Shown in pieces: positions 52,461 to 60,417 of a DNA stretch of 64,000 nt. The translations under genes were made by a program, and so were the position numbers. This DNA is from Qipengyuania_B sp965214525 (GTDB lineage Bacteria > Pseudomonadota > Alphaproteobacteria > Sphingomonadales > Sphingomonadaceae): positions 62,001 to 126,000 of the forward strand of contig OZ243959.1 of NCBI GenBank assembly GCA_965214525.1. Reading direction: 5' to 3'. A model generated the notes under the pieces. The model was not told the DNA's origin, searched no databases, and worked only from the letters and a program-made list of their open reading frames with translations. The first letter of the stretch is position 1, and every line of letters starts with the position of its first letter.

Positions 52461-53212
52461 GCGCCCCGATCGCGCTTGTCACCGGAGCCACCTCGGGCAT
52501 CGGCCGGGCGGCGGCGCTGCGGCTGGCGGCCGACGGGTTCCACCTGGTCTGTGCCGGCCGCAACGCCGAGCGCGGTGCCGCGACAGTGCAGGCGATCGAG
52601 GAGGCGGGCGGCAGCGCTGAGTTTCGCGGCTTCGACATCGTGGAGGAGGCGGCGTGGGAGGAGGAGGCGGAGTATATCATCGCGACCCATGGGCGGCTGG
52701 ATGCGCTGGTGAACTGCGCCGGCGCGTTCTTTACGAAGCCGCTGCCCGATACCACGCTCGCCGAGTTTCAAAGCTTGTGGCGCACGGATGTGGAGAGCGT
52801 TGTGCTGGGCACCAAATGGGGGCTGCGCGCGATGCGTGATACAAGGAGCGCCGGCAGTATCGTCAACGTCTCGTCGCTCGCCGGTGTGATCGGGCTGGAG
52901 GACTGCGCTGCTTATTGCGCGGCCAAGGCAGCGGTAACGCAATTGAGCAAGGTAGCCGCACTGGAAGGCGCGGCACTTGAGCCAAAGGTTCGGGTGAACT
53001 CGCTCAACCCCGGCGTGATCCTGACAGAGATGATCACCAACGCCTATGGCGATGGCGAGGCGGTGCGCCAGTTCGTGATGGACGGCAATGCGCTCATGCA
53101 AGTTGGTTTGGCGGAGGACATCGCCAATGCCTGCGCCTTTCTCGCCGGACCGGCAGCGCGCATGGTGACAGGCGCGATTATGATCGTAGATGGTGGCAGG
53201 GGAGCGGATTGA
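52457..53212 (+). CDS. SDR oxidoreductase 2 of the catabolic run
   Basis: A 251-residue SDR with TGATSGIG at 9-16, NCAGA near 86-90, Tyr153 and Lys157 (YCAAK), and IVDGG at the C-terminus. GRNAERG after the second strand (about 34-40) points to NADPH preference, unlike the preceding SDR. It overlaps SDR 1 by four bases and the next reductase gene by one base (TGATG). Likely a carbonyl reductase or hydroxyl dehydrogenase on the same substrate. Confidence 0.86.
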   Translation: MSAPIALVTGATSGIGRAAALRLAADGFHLVCAGRNAERGAATVQAIEEAGGSAEFRGFDIVEEAAWEEEAEYIIATHGRLDALVNCAGAFFTKPLPDTTLAEFQSLWRTDVESVVLGTKWGLRAMRDTRSAGSIVNVSSLAGVIGLEDCAAYCAAKAAVTQLSKVAALEGAALEPKVRVNSLNPGVILTEMITNAYGDGEAVRQFVMDGNALMQVGLAEDIANACAFLAGPAARMVTGAIMIVDGGRGAD

Positions 53213-54228
53213 TGGCAGAACTCAACAGGCGGTTTCTTCTTCGGCGACGACCTGATGGCGCGCCGGTGCAGGACGACTTCGAACTAGCTACAGAGCCGCT
53301 CGCTCCGCTGGAGGCCGGACAGTTTCGTATTCGTAACCATTACGCCTCGCTCGATCCGGCGCAGCGCGGGTGGATGGACGATGTGCCTTCCTACATGCCG
53401 CCGATCACGCTTGGCGAGCCGGTGAGAGCGACGACGGTTGGCGTGGTGGAGGAGAGCCGGGCCGAAGGGTTCAAGCCGGGCCAGTGGGTCATGGGACTGA
53501 ACGCTATTGAGGATTACTCATTCGGCATAGCGGGCGGTTTTACACAGCCGATCGATGCGGCGGCGGTGCCCAATGTCACCAACTATCTGTCGCTATTCGG
53601 CGCCGTCGGGATGACAGCCTATTTTGGCTTCCTGGAGGTATGCGAGCCGCAGCAGAGCGATGTCGTGCTCGTCTCGGGCGCCGCCGGAGCGGTGGGGTCG
53701 CTTGTCGGACAGTTGGCGGCGATCCATGGTTGCCGCGCCATCGGCATTGCGGGTGGCCCTGAAAAGGTGGCGCGGCTCACCAACCGCTATGGTTTCACCG
53801 CAGGTATCGACTATCGCGGCAAAGACGAAGCGGCGCTTACCGAAGCGATCCGCGCGGCGGCCTCGGACGGGGTGGATATCATCTTCGAGAATGTCGGCGG
53901 CATCATCCTCGACGCTGGACTGATGAACCTGGCGGATGGAGCGCGGATCGGCCTGTGCGGTCTCATCAGCGAATACAACCGGCCAGCGGTCGGCGCGCGT
54001 AACCTATGGCAGATGATCGTCCACCGCGCCTCCATTCGCGGCCTGCTGGTCGCCGATTATGTGGACCGCTTCGCGGAAGGCGCGGCGCAAATGGCAGCTT
54101 GGGCGAACGAAGGGCGGCTGGTCGCTGACGAACATGTCGAGCATGGCATCGAAAACGCCTATGCAGCCTTCATGCGTCTGTTCTCCGGGACGAATGAGGG
54201 CAAGATGATCTTGCGGCTCGCGCCGTGA
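53212..54228 (+). CDS. NADP-dependent enone reductase 2 (CurA-like MDR)
   Basis: ATG 53212 gives 338 residues, exactly the length of the reductase at 46221. Matching segments: LDPAQRGWMDD near 49, LFGAVGMTAYFGFLEV near 126, VSGAAGAVGSLVGQLAA near 154, and DIIFENVGG. The two proteins are clearly related but differ along the whole length, so they likely act on different enones. It reduces a C=C bond conjugated to a carbonyl. Gene overlaps on both sides (TGATG and GTGA) put it firmly in the operon. Confidence 0.87.
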   Translation: MAELNRRFLLRRRPDGAPVQDDFELATEPLAPLEAGQFRIRNHYASLDPAQRGWMDDVPSYMPPITLGEPVRATTVGVVEESRAEGFKPGQWVMGLNAIEDYSFGIAGGFTQPIDAAAVPNVTNYLSLFGAVGMTAYFGFLEVCEPQQSDVVLVSGAAGAVGSLVGQLAAIHGCRAIGIAGGPEKVARLTNRYGFTAGIDYRGKDEAALTEAIRAAASDGVDIIFENVGGIILDAGLMNLADGARIGLCGLISEYNRPAVGARNLWQMIVHRASIRGLLVADYVDRFAEGAAQMAAWANEGRLVADEHVEHGIENAYAAFMRLFSGTNEGKMILRLAP

Positions 54229-54947
54229 GCCGGCTGGCGGGGCGGAAGGCAATCGTAACAGGTGCCGCATCGGGCATTGGCGCTGCAACCGCGCTGCGGC
54301 TCGCCGCAGATGGGGCCATCGTGCTCAGCATTGATATCGCGGAAGAAGGCTTGGCAGGGTTGCACAAGCTGATGATCGACTTGGCTGATCCTGCCTCCGC
54401 AGCCCATGTCGCTGCGGAGGCCGAGCGGCGGCTGGGCGGACTCGACATTTTGATCAACAATGCCGGCGTATGTCCGGTGGCAGCGATCGAAGGGCTGACC
54501 GATGCGGACTGGCAGAAGGCGATCGCGGTCAACATGATGGCACCTTTCAGGCTCGCCCGCGCCTGCCTGCCGATGCTGCGCTCATCAAAGGCGGCGCGGA
54601 TCGTCAATGTCGGTTCCATCCTGTCTAGCCATGGTGATCCGATGCTCGCCGCCTACACCGCTACCAAGCATGGCGTGCTGGGCCTGACACGCTCGATGGC
54701 AGCCGAGCTGGGGCCGGAGGGTATAACGGTCAACTGCGTACAGCCCGGCGCGATCCGCACCGGCATGACCCGCGAACTGCTGGAGGAGCCGAGCGCCGAG
54801 CGCCATTACACTGAAAAGGCAGTGCTCGGCAGGATTGGTGAGCCTGGCGACATCGCCGACGTGATCGCCTTCCTGAGCAGCGACGATGCTCGTTTCCTGA
54901 CCGGACAGGGACTGGTTGTGGACGGCGGGCTGACGCTGCGCAGCTGA
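54225..54947 (+). CDS. SDR oxidoreductase 3 of the catabolic run
   Basis: GTG 54225 overlaps the preceding stop; 240 residues. TGAASGIG at 12-19, SIDI near 36-39 (NAD-type), Tyr144 and Lys148 (YTATK), and VVDGGLTLRS at the end are typical of hydroxysteroid or 3-hydroxyacyl-CoA dehydrogenases. A 70-base gap after it separates it from the P450 gene, which has its own strong ribosome site; an internal promoter is possible there but none is obvious. Confidence 0.86.
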   Translation: MSRLAGRKAIVTGAASGIGAATALRLAADGAIVLSIDIAEEGLAGLHKLMIDLADPASAAHVAAEAERRLGGLDILINNAGVCPVAAIEGLTDADWQKAIAVNMMAPFRLARACLPMLRSSKAARIVNVGSILSSHGDPMLAAYTATKHGVLGLTRSMAAELGPEGITVNCVQPGAIRTGMTRELLEEPSAERHYTEKAVLGRIGEPGDIADVIAFLSSDDARFLTGQGLVVDGGLTLRS

Positions 54948-55017
54948 CCTAGCACTTTCAAGAATGGCTTGGCGAGCAACGTGGGGTACATCTGAGTGAA
55001 AGGAGGGCCGCGCCGTA

Positions 55018-56277
55018 ATGAACGCACCAGCGGAGCAGGCAATCACGCGCAGCTTGTTCGACCCCGAAGTGCTCGTCGATCCGTTCGCCTGGTATCAGGA
55101 GGCGCTTGTGGCGGGGGCGGTGCACGAGGTTCAAGGCGCCAATACCTGGCTGGTCCTCAGCTATGCCGCCGTGGCGGAGGCGACAAACCGGGTTGAAGAT
55201 TTCTCGAACAATTTTAGCCAAGTGCTATCCGGCGCACGGTCCGAGCAGCCGGAGGTCAAGGCGGAACTGGCGAAAGGCTGGCCACAGGTCAACACGCTTC
55301 TGACCGCCGACCCGCCAATTCACACGCGTTTTCGCAAGTTGGTAAATCTCGCTTTCTCCATGAGCCGGGTGAACGCGATCGAGGAGCGGATGCGCGATAT
55401 AGCCGTGCAGCTGATCGAGGACTTCGCCGATGCCGGCGAGTGCGACTTCGTGCGCGACTTCGCTGTTCCGCTGCCAGTCGCGATGATCGCGGGCGAGTTG
55501 GGGCTGCCGGACAGCGACTGGCCACGGGTGAAGCGCTGGTCCGACGCCTTTGTCGACCGGCTGGGGCACATGATATCGCCCGAACGCGAGCTGGAGTGCG
55601 CGCGCGAAGTGGTGGAGTTCCAGCATGCACTGAAGGAGCAGATCGACCTGCGTCGCTCGCAGCCGCGTGACGACCTCCTTTCCGACCTGGTCAACGCGCG
55701 AGTGGAGGATGAGCGGCCGTTGTCGGACGCCGAGCTGCTTTCGATCATTCAGCAGTTGATGGTTGCGGGAAACGAGACCACCACCTCGGCGCTTGCCGGA
55801 GGGCTGCTCCAGCTGATCCGCGATCGCGAACAAATGGAGAAAGCCGTCGCGGCTGCAGGTGGAGCGAATGGCAAGGCGATCGGCAATCTCGTGGAAGAAG
55901 TGCTGCGAACGGAAAGCCCCACCTCGGGCATGTGGCGGCGGACGACGCGGGCGGCGGAACTGGAAGGTATAACTATTCCGGCAGGCGCGATGGTGCACCT
56001 GCGTTACGCCGCCGCCAATCGCGATCCCGCCAAGTTCAAGGATCCGGACCGCTTCGACATCGAGCGGAGCAATGCGCGCTCTCACCTGGCGTTCGGGCGC
56101 GGCATCCACATGTGCGTGGGAAACATGCTGTCGCGCAAGGAAATGGCGGTGGCATTCGATGAATTGCTATCACGGTTGACCGACTTCGCCGTGGCCGAGC
56201 GGACTGAGATCGCATGGCCGCCAAACATGCTGTTGCGCGGCCTTCCAGCACTGCCGATTACCTTCAGGAAGGTCTAA
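55018..56277 (+). CDS. Cytochrome P450
   Basis: A 419-residue soluble bacterial P450. AGNETT at 250-255 is the oxygen-binding I-helix, EVLR at 294-297 is the K-helix ExxR, and FGRGIHMCVG at 359-368 holds the haem ligand Cys366. ATG 55018 follows AAAGGAGG. It probably hydroxylates an unactivated carbon, like CYP125 or CYP142 on steroid side chains or terpenoid P450s, although the subfamily cannot be fixed here. Its TAA stop directly abuts the ATG of the first acyl-CoA dehydrogenase. No ferredoxin of the usual P450 type is adjacent; the Rieske protein upstream may serve. Confidence 0.92.
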   Translation: MNAPAEQAITRSLFDPEVLVDPFAWYQEALVAGAVHEVQGANTWLVLSYAAVAEATNRVEDFSNNFSQVLSGARSEQPEVKAELAKGWPQVNTLLTADPPIHTRFRKLVNLAFSMSRVNAIEERMRDIAVQLIEDFADAGECDFVRDFAVPLPVAMIAGELGLPDSDWPRVKRWSDAFVDRLGHMISPERELECAREVVEFQHALKEQIDLRRSQPRDDLLSDLVNARVEDERPLSDAELLSIIQQLMVAGNETTTSALAGGLLQLIRDREQMEKAVAAAGGANGKAIGNLVEEVLRTESPTSGMWRRTTRAAELEGITIPAGAMVHLRYAAANRDPAKFKDPDRFDIERSNARSHLAFGRGIHMCVGNMLSRKEMAVAFDELLSRLTDFAVAERTEIAWPPNMLLRGLPALPITFRKV

Positions 56278-57360
56278 ATGGACTTCGACCTGTCCCCGGA
56301 CCAGGAAATGTTCCGCAAGGCGGCGCTTCGCTTTGGTCTCGCAATCGACGTGCCGGCGCGGCAGCGGCTGCGGTGCGCGGTGACTGGCTACACCCCGGAC
56401 CGCTGGCACGAGGCGGCGGAACTGGGTCTGCTGGCGCTACCAGTCTCGGAGGGCGAGGGTGGGCTCGGCGGCTCGATGGCCGACCTTTCCGTGGTGGCGA
56501 TGGCGTTGGGAGCGGCGAATGCGCCCGACCCGTGGTTGGAGAACGGCCTGTTGCCGCTGCGCCTGCTGGCCGGATCGGATTGCGCGAATGTGCGCGCAGC
56601 GGCCGTGGCTGGCGAGACGGTCGTGGCTGCGGCCTTCGCGGAGCCCGAGGGACGCTATCGGCTGCAGCCGCAATCCACGCGCTGCGAGCGGCGCGGTAGT
56701 GACTTGGCTTTGACAGGCACAAAAACCTTCGTCCTTGGAGGAGCGATGGCCGATTGGCTGCTCGTGAGCGCGCGTATCGATGCCACCACACGAATCCTGC
56801 TAGTGAATGCCAATGCGCCGGGCGTAAGCCGCCGCGCATACCGCGTCGCGGATGGAAGCATTGCGGCGGAGGTGACGTTCGCCGAGGCGGTAGTCAAAAC
56901 AGACGCCCTGCTACCGCTCGACATCTCCGGCTTCCATACGGTCATCGCAACCACCCGGCTGCTGGCGTCGGCAGAGATGGTGGGGCTGACCACCCGGCTG
57001 CTCGAAGACACGCTCGCCTATGTCAAAGAACGGCAGCAGTTCGGACTGTCGATCGGCAGCTTCCAAGCTGTTCAGCACCGGCTGGTCGACTGCTACGCCA
57101 TGCTGGAACAGGCGCGCTCGATGGTGTGGCATACCACCTTGGCGGAACAGGACGAAGGCTGGACCCGCGAGGTGGCGGGCGCGAAAGCCTTTGTCGCCGA
57201 ACGGGCAGAGCATATCGGGCGCGAGGCGGTGCAGTTGCACGGCGGGATGGGCGTGACCGATGAACTGGCGATCGGCCACATGGTCAAGCGCGTGCTGCTG
57301 CTTGCCCGGCTGTTCGGCGACGTCGATGCCGACCTCGCTACCTATGCGCGGGCCGCATGA
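56278..57360 (+). CDS. Acyl-CoA dehydrogenase, shorter subunit
   Basis: A 360-residue acyl-CoA dehydrogenase starting immediately after the P450 stop. It has an N-terminal helical domain (FDLSPDQEMFRKAA), a central beta domain (LALTGTKTFVLGGAMADWLLV) and C-terminal helices with RQQFGLSIGSFQAVQHRLVD and QLHGGMGVTDELAIGHMVKR (the FAD-binding GGxGxT segment). The C-terminus lacks the usual E-G catalytic glutamate segment. This fits one half of an alpha-beta heteromer of the FadE28-FadE29 (ChsE) kind, with the dehydrogenase at 60418 as partner. Its stop overlaps the DUF35 start (ATGA). Confidence 0.87.
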   Translation: MDFDLSPDQEMFRKAALRFGLAIDVPARQRLRCAVTGYTPDRWHEAAELGLLALPVSEGEGGLGGSMADLSVVAMALGAANAPDPWLENGLLPLRLLAGSDCANVRAAAVAGETVVAAAFAEPEGRYRLQPQSTRCERRGSDLALTGTKTFVLGGAMADWLLVSARIDATTRILLVNANAPGVSRRAYRVADGSIAAEVTFAEAVVKTDALLPLDISGFHTVIATTRLLASAEMVGLTTRLLEDTLAYVKERQQFGLSIGSFQAVQHRLVDCYAMLEQARSMVWHTTLAEQDEGWTREVAGAKAFVAERAEHIGREAVQLHGGMGVTDELAIGHMVKRVLLLARLFGDVDADLATYARAA

Positions 57361-57749
57361 GCGCGCTGATCCCCATCGCGCCCGGTCTATGGACGGTTGA
57401 AGCGGAGCCACAGTTGATCGGCGGGCGGCGAGCGGATGGCGCTATCGTTTTTCCCCTGCCGGAAGGCGATGCGGGCGCTGAGTACGAGCCGGTTTTCCTT
57501 CACCGCCAGGGCATCCTGTGGTCTTGGACGAGACAAGAATTTATGCCCAAGTCGCCCTATGACGGCCCAGAGCCGTTCGAGCCCTTCCTGCTCGGCTATG
57601 TTGAGTTGCCGGATCAGCTTATAGTGCAGACCCGCATAGTGGACGCCGCGCCGAAGGATCTGGAGATCGGCCAGCCGATGACGCTTGTCATCGTACCGTT
57701 CGACAACGCCCGATCGATGTTCGCCTTTCGTCCGGAGAACGGCAAATGA
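57357..57749 (+). CDS. DUF35 OB-fold protein without zinc cysteines
   Basis: A 130-residue OB-fold protein of the DUF35 (ChsH2 C-terminal domain-like) type, next to a thiolase-like gene. The N-terminal zinc-ribbon region (LIGGRRADGAIVFP near 20-34) has lost all four Cys ligands; there is no cysteine anywhere in the protein. The OB fold continues through WSWTRQEFMPKSPY and FLLGYVELPDQLIVQTRI. DUF35 domains bind Ltp2-type thiolase-like aldolases and complete the active complex for retro-aldol side-chain cleavage. It overlaps both neighbours by four bases, which suggests equimolar production. Confidence 0.82.
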   Translation: MSALIPIAPGLWTVEAEPQLIGGRRADGAIVFPLPEGDAGAEYEPVFLHRQGILWSWTRQEFMPKSPYDGPEPFEPFLLGYVELPDQLIVQTRIVDAAPKDLEIGQPMTLVIVPFDNARSMFAFRPENGK

Positions 57750-58891
57750 GCGCAGTTCAAATCATTGGTGCCGGCATCCACCCCTTTGGGCGGACAGAGG
57801 AACGTTCAGGCCGCGACCAGGGAGTCTTCGCGGTGCGCCAGGCGCTTGCCGATGCCGGACTGGAGTGGGCCGACGTGCAATACGCCTATGGTGGCTCCTC
57901 CGCAGCCGGGGCGGCAGACATCATGGTAGGCGAGCTGGGGCTTACCGGAGTGCCGTTCATCAATGTTGCCAATGGCTGCGCCACCGGCGGCTCGGCGCTG
58001 GCGGCCGCCCGCAATGCGGTGGCGAGCGGGGAAGTGGACGTGGCGCTCGCGGTCGGCTTCGACAAACATCCGCGCGGGGCGTTCAACCCTCTGCCCGCTG
58101 ATTGGGGGCTGCCCGATTGGTACGGAGACATTGGCTTCATGCTGACGACCCAGTTCTTCGCGCTGAAGATCCAACGCTATCGGCACGCCCACGGCATCAG
58201 CCGCACGACCTTGGGCCGGGTCGCCGAGAAAGCGTATCGCAACGGCGCGTTGGCGGAGCACGCATGGCGGCGCAATCCGGTTGATCTGGCCACCATCATG
58301 CAATCGCCGACCGTCAACGATCCGCTGACCAAATACATGTTCTGCTCGCCCGCAGAGGGCGGCGTGGCGTTAATCCTGGCGAGCGAACGTCGGGCGCGCG
58401 AGTTGGGTAGCGGCTCCGTGCGCATCGCCAGCGTCGCCATTCGCACCCGGCCCGAGGGTTCGTTCGAGGTCTTCTCGCCCTCGCTAAGCATCGAGCGCGG
58501 AAACTCGCCGACCGAACTTGCCTCGCGAGCCGCGTTCGAGGCGGCGGGAATCGGGCCCCGTGATGTAAACCTGGCGCAGCTGCAGGATACCGAATCGGGC
58601 GCGGAAATCATGCACATGGCGGAGAACGGGTTCTGCGCCGATGGCGAGCAGGAAGCGTGGATCGCCGAGGAGCGCACCCAGATTGGCGGAACCTTGCCAG
58701 TCAATACCGATGGCGGCTGCCTTGCCTGCGGAGAACCCATTGGCGCGTCCGGCCTGCGGCAGGTGTATGAAAACGTTGTGCAATTGCGCGGTCACGCCGG
58801 CGCGCGGCAGGTGCCCGGCCAGCTTAAAGTAGCCTACAGCCATGTGTACGGCGCGCCCGGCCTGTCTGCCGTCGCGATCCTGGAGCGCTGA
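57746..58891 (+). CDS. Thiolase-like lipid-transfer protein (Ltp2-type aldolase candidate)
   Basis: A 381-residue thiolase-fold protein of the SCP-x/lipid-transfer (Ltp) group. The segment VANGCATGG has Cys78 at the thiolase nucleophile position. The second thiolase signature reads CGEPIGASG at 328-336, with Glu330 replacing the conserved His of GHPxGATG. That loss argues against normal beta-ketothiolase activity. In mycobacteria Ltp2 with the DUF35 domain of ChsH2 performs the retro-aldol step of cholesterol side-chain loss; the DUF35 gene directly upstream matches this. It overlaps DUF35 by four bases. Most likely an aldolase or lyase on a CoA ester. Confidence 0.82.
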   Translation: MSAVQIIGAGIHPFGRTEERSGRDQGVFAVRQALADAGLEWADVQYAYGGSSAAGAADIMVGELGLTGVPFINVANGCATGGSALAAARNAVASGEVDVALAVGFDKHPRGAFNPLPADWGLPDWYGDIGFMLTTQFFALKIQRYRHAHGISRTTLGRVAEKAYRNGALAEHAWRRNPVDLATIMQSPTVNDPLTKYMFCSPAEGGVALILASERRARELGSGSVRIASVAIRTRPEGSFEVFSPSLSIERGNSPTELASRAAFEAAGIGPRDVNLAQLQDTESGAEIMHMAENGFCADGEQEAWIAEERTQIGGTLPVNTDGGCLACGEPIGASGLRQVYENVVQLRGHAGARQVPGQLKVAYSHVYGAPGLSAVAILER

Positions 58892-58893
58892 GG

Positions 58894-59664
58894 ATGGGGC
58901 GCATGACTGACAAGGTAGCTTTGGTCAGCGGCGGTGCCGAAGGGATTGGCGCAGCAACGGCTCGCCGCATCGTGGACGAGGGCGGCTCCGTCATGCTGGC
59001 CGATGTGCAGGCCGACAAGGCTGCGGCGCTCGCATCTGAATTGGGGGAGCTGGCGGCGTCGATCGCGCTGGACGTCCGCGATCTGCAGGCATGGGAGCGG
59101 GTGGTCACCGCGACGGTGGCTCGGTTCGGAAAACTCACCGTGCTGTGCAATGTCGCGGGCATCTCGGAACCGGGCGGGGTCACCGATGTCGCTCTCGACA
59201 GTTGGAAGAGGGTCATCGATACCAACCTCTACGGCACCTTTTGCGGCTGCCGCGCGGCGCTGCCGATTATTGCGGCGTCGGGAGAGGCGGGGGCGATCGT
59301 CAATGTAGGTTCCATGCTGGCGCTGCGTGTGGGCGGCGGCTTCGCGGCCTATTGCGCATCAAAGGCTGCAGTGACGGCGTTGACCAAGACAATCGCGCTC
59401 GAGTGCGCCGCCAAGGGCTGGCCGATCCGCGCCAACACGGTGCATCCCGGCGCAATTCGCACGCCCATGTACGAGCGGTACGTAGCCTCCAGACCTGGTC
59501 ATGAAGCGGAAATGGAGTCGCTGTTCGCCGCCAACCACCCGCTGGGGCGGATCGGCGAGGCGGACGAGGTGGCGCGGGCCATCGTCTTCCTTGCCTCCGA
59601 CGAGGCGAGCTTCACCAGCGGCGCGGACCTGCCGGTCGATGGCGCCGGCGCAATACGGGAGTAA
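58894..59664 (+). CDS. SDR oxidoreductase 4 of the catabolic run
   Basis: A 256-residue SDR, two bases after the thiolase-like gene. ATG 58894 gives MGRMTDKVALVSGG, a common family N-terminus; ATG 58903 with GAGG nine bases upstream is an alternative. SGGAEGIG at 12-19, Asp37 (NAD type), Tyr153 and Lys157 (YCASK) and PVDGAGAI at the end are present. HPGAIRTPMYERYV near 186 resembles 3-hydroxysteroid dehydrogenase-type loops. It probably oxidises or reduces a ring or side-chain hydroxyl. Confidence 0.86.
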   Translation: MGRMTDKVALVSGGAEGIGAATARRIVDEGGSVMLADVQADKAAALASELGELAASIALDVRDLQAWERVVTATVARFGKLTVLCNVAGISEPGGVTDVALDSWKRVIDTNLYGTFCGCRAALPIIAASGEAGAIVNVGSMLALRVGGGFAAYCASKAAVTALTKTIALECAAKGWPIRANTVHPGAIRTPMYERYVASRPGHEAEMESLFAANHPLGRIGEADEVARAIVFLASDEASFTSGADLPVDGAGAIRE

Positions 59665-59668
59665 GTGC

Positions 59669-60412
59669 ATGGCGAGCGAGCGGATCGATGCGCATTTCGT
59701 TGCGGCAGGCAAATACCACGATATCGACTTCGCGCGGCTGGAACTGCTCAAGCTGCTGGCGGAGCACCCGCGCATCCGCACCACGGTTGCCTGCGATTAC
59801 CGCGATACCGACAGGTTGGCGGCCTGCCGCTTTCTCGTAACCTATACGTGCGACCTGATGCCTTCGGAGAAAGCGGCGGAGGCGATCCGCGCCTGGCTGG
59901 AAGCCGGCGGCCATTGGTTGGCGCTTCACGGGACCAATGCAATTCTCCGCTTTACCGACGAAGGAGTGAACACGCCGGAGGAGCGGCCGGACGTCATGGA
60001 GCTTTTGGGAACCCAGTTCAAAGCGCACCCGCCGATCGGAGCGTACCGGGTCGAGATTGCCGACCGGCAGCACGAGCTCACCCGCGGGCTGGACGACTTT
60101 GACGTGGTGGACGAACTCTACCTGTCACGCACCACCGCGCCTATATGTACCTTAATGCACACGCGATTTACTGGCGAAGCGACCGGCTTTGTCGACCGCG
60201 ACTGGACGGACGCGGTCGTGCCCATCCTTTATACCCGCGACGTCGGTAAGGGGCAGGTTGTTTATAACACGCTGGGGCATTGCCGAGGACACTACGATCT
60301 GCCGGGCATGGAGGACTTCTGGCCTCACCCGGAACGCTGCGCTTGGAACTACCCTGTTTATTACGAACTGCTTCGGCGCGGGATCGCTTGGGCAATGCGG
60401 GTGAAGGATTAG
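59669..60412 (+). CDS. ThuA-like domain protein
   Basis: A 247-residue protein with the ThuA fold, a class-I-glutamine-amidotransferase-like domain: LVTYTCDLMPSEKAAEAIRAWLEAGGHWLALHG near 48-80, then GTQFKAHPPIGAYRVEI and GKGQVVYNTLGHC near 200. In rhizobia ThuA works with ThuB in trehalose or sucrose oxidation, but no ThuB-like gene is here. The usual nucleophilic Cys of amidotransferases is not in the expected elbow (LHGTNAI). It is embedded between an SDR and an acyl-CoA dehydrogenase gene, so it probably has a role in the lipid-like pathway. Substrate unknown. Confidence 0.8.
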   Translation: MASERIDAHFVAAGKYHDIDFARLELLKLLAEHPRIRTTVACDYRDTDRLAACRFLVTYTCDLMPSEKAAEAIRAWLEAGGHWLALHGTNAILRFTDEGVNTPEERPDVMELLGTQFKAHPPIGAYRVEIADRQHELTRGLDDFDVVDELYLSRTTAPICTLMHTRFTGEATGFVDRDWTDAVVPILYTRDVGKGQVVYNTLGHCRGHYDLPGMEDFWPHPERCAWNYPVYYELLRRGIAWAMRVKD

Positions 60413-60417
60413 GCCTG

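Noticed and set aside
57746..58891. A normal beta-ketothiolase
   Set aside because: The second active-site motif has Glu for His, and the gene is coupled to a DUF35 gene, which favours an Ltp2-type aldolase.
59669..60412. A trehalose-oxidising ThuAB system
   Set aside because: Only a ThuA-like gene is present; no ThuB dehydrogenase or sugar ABC transporter lies nearby.
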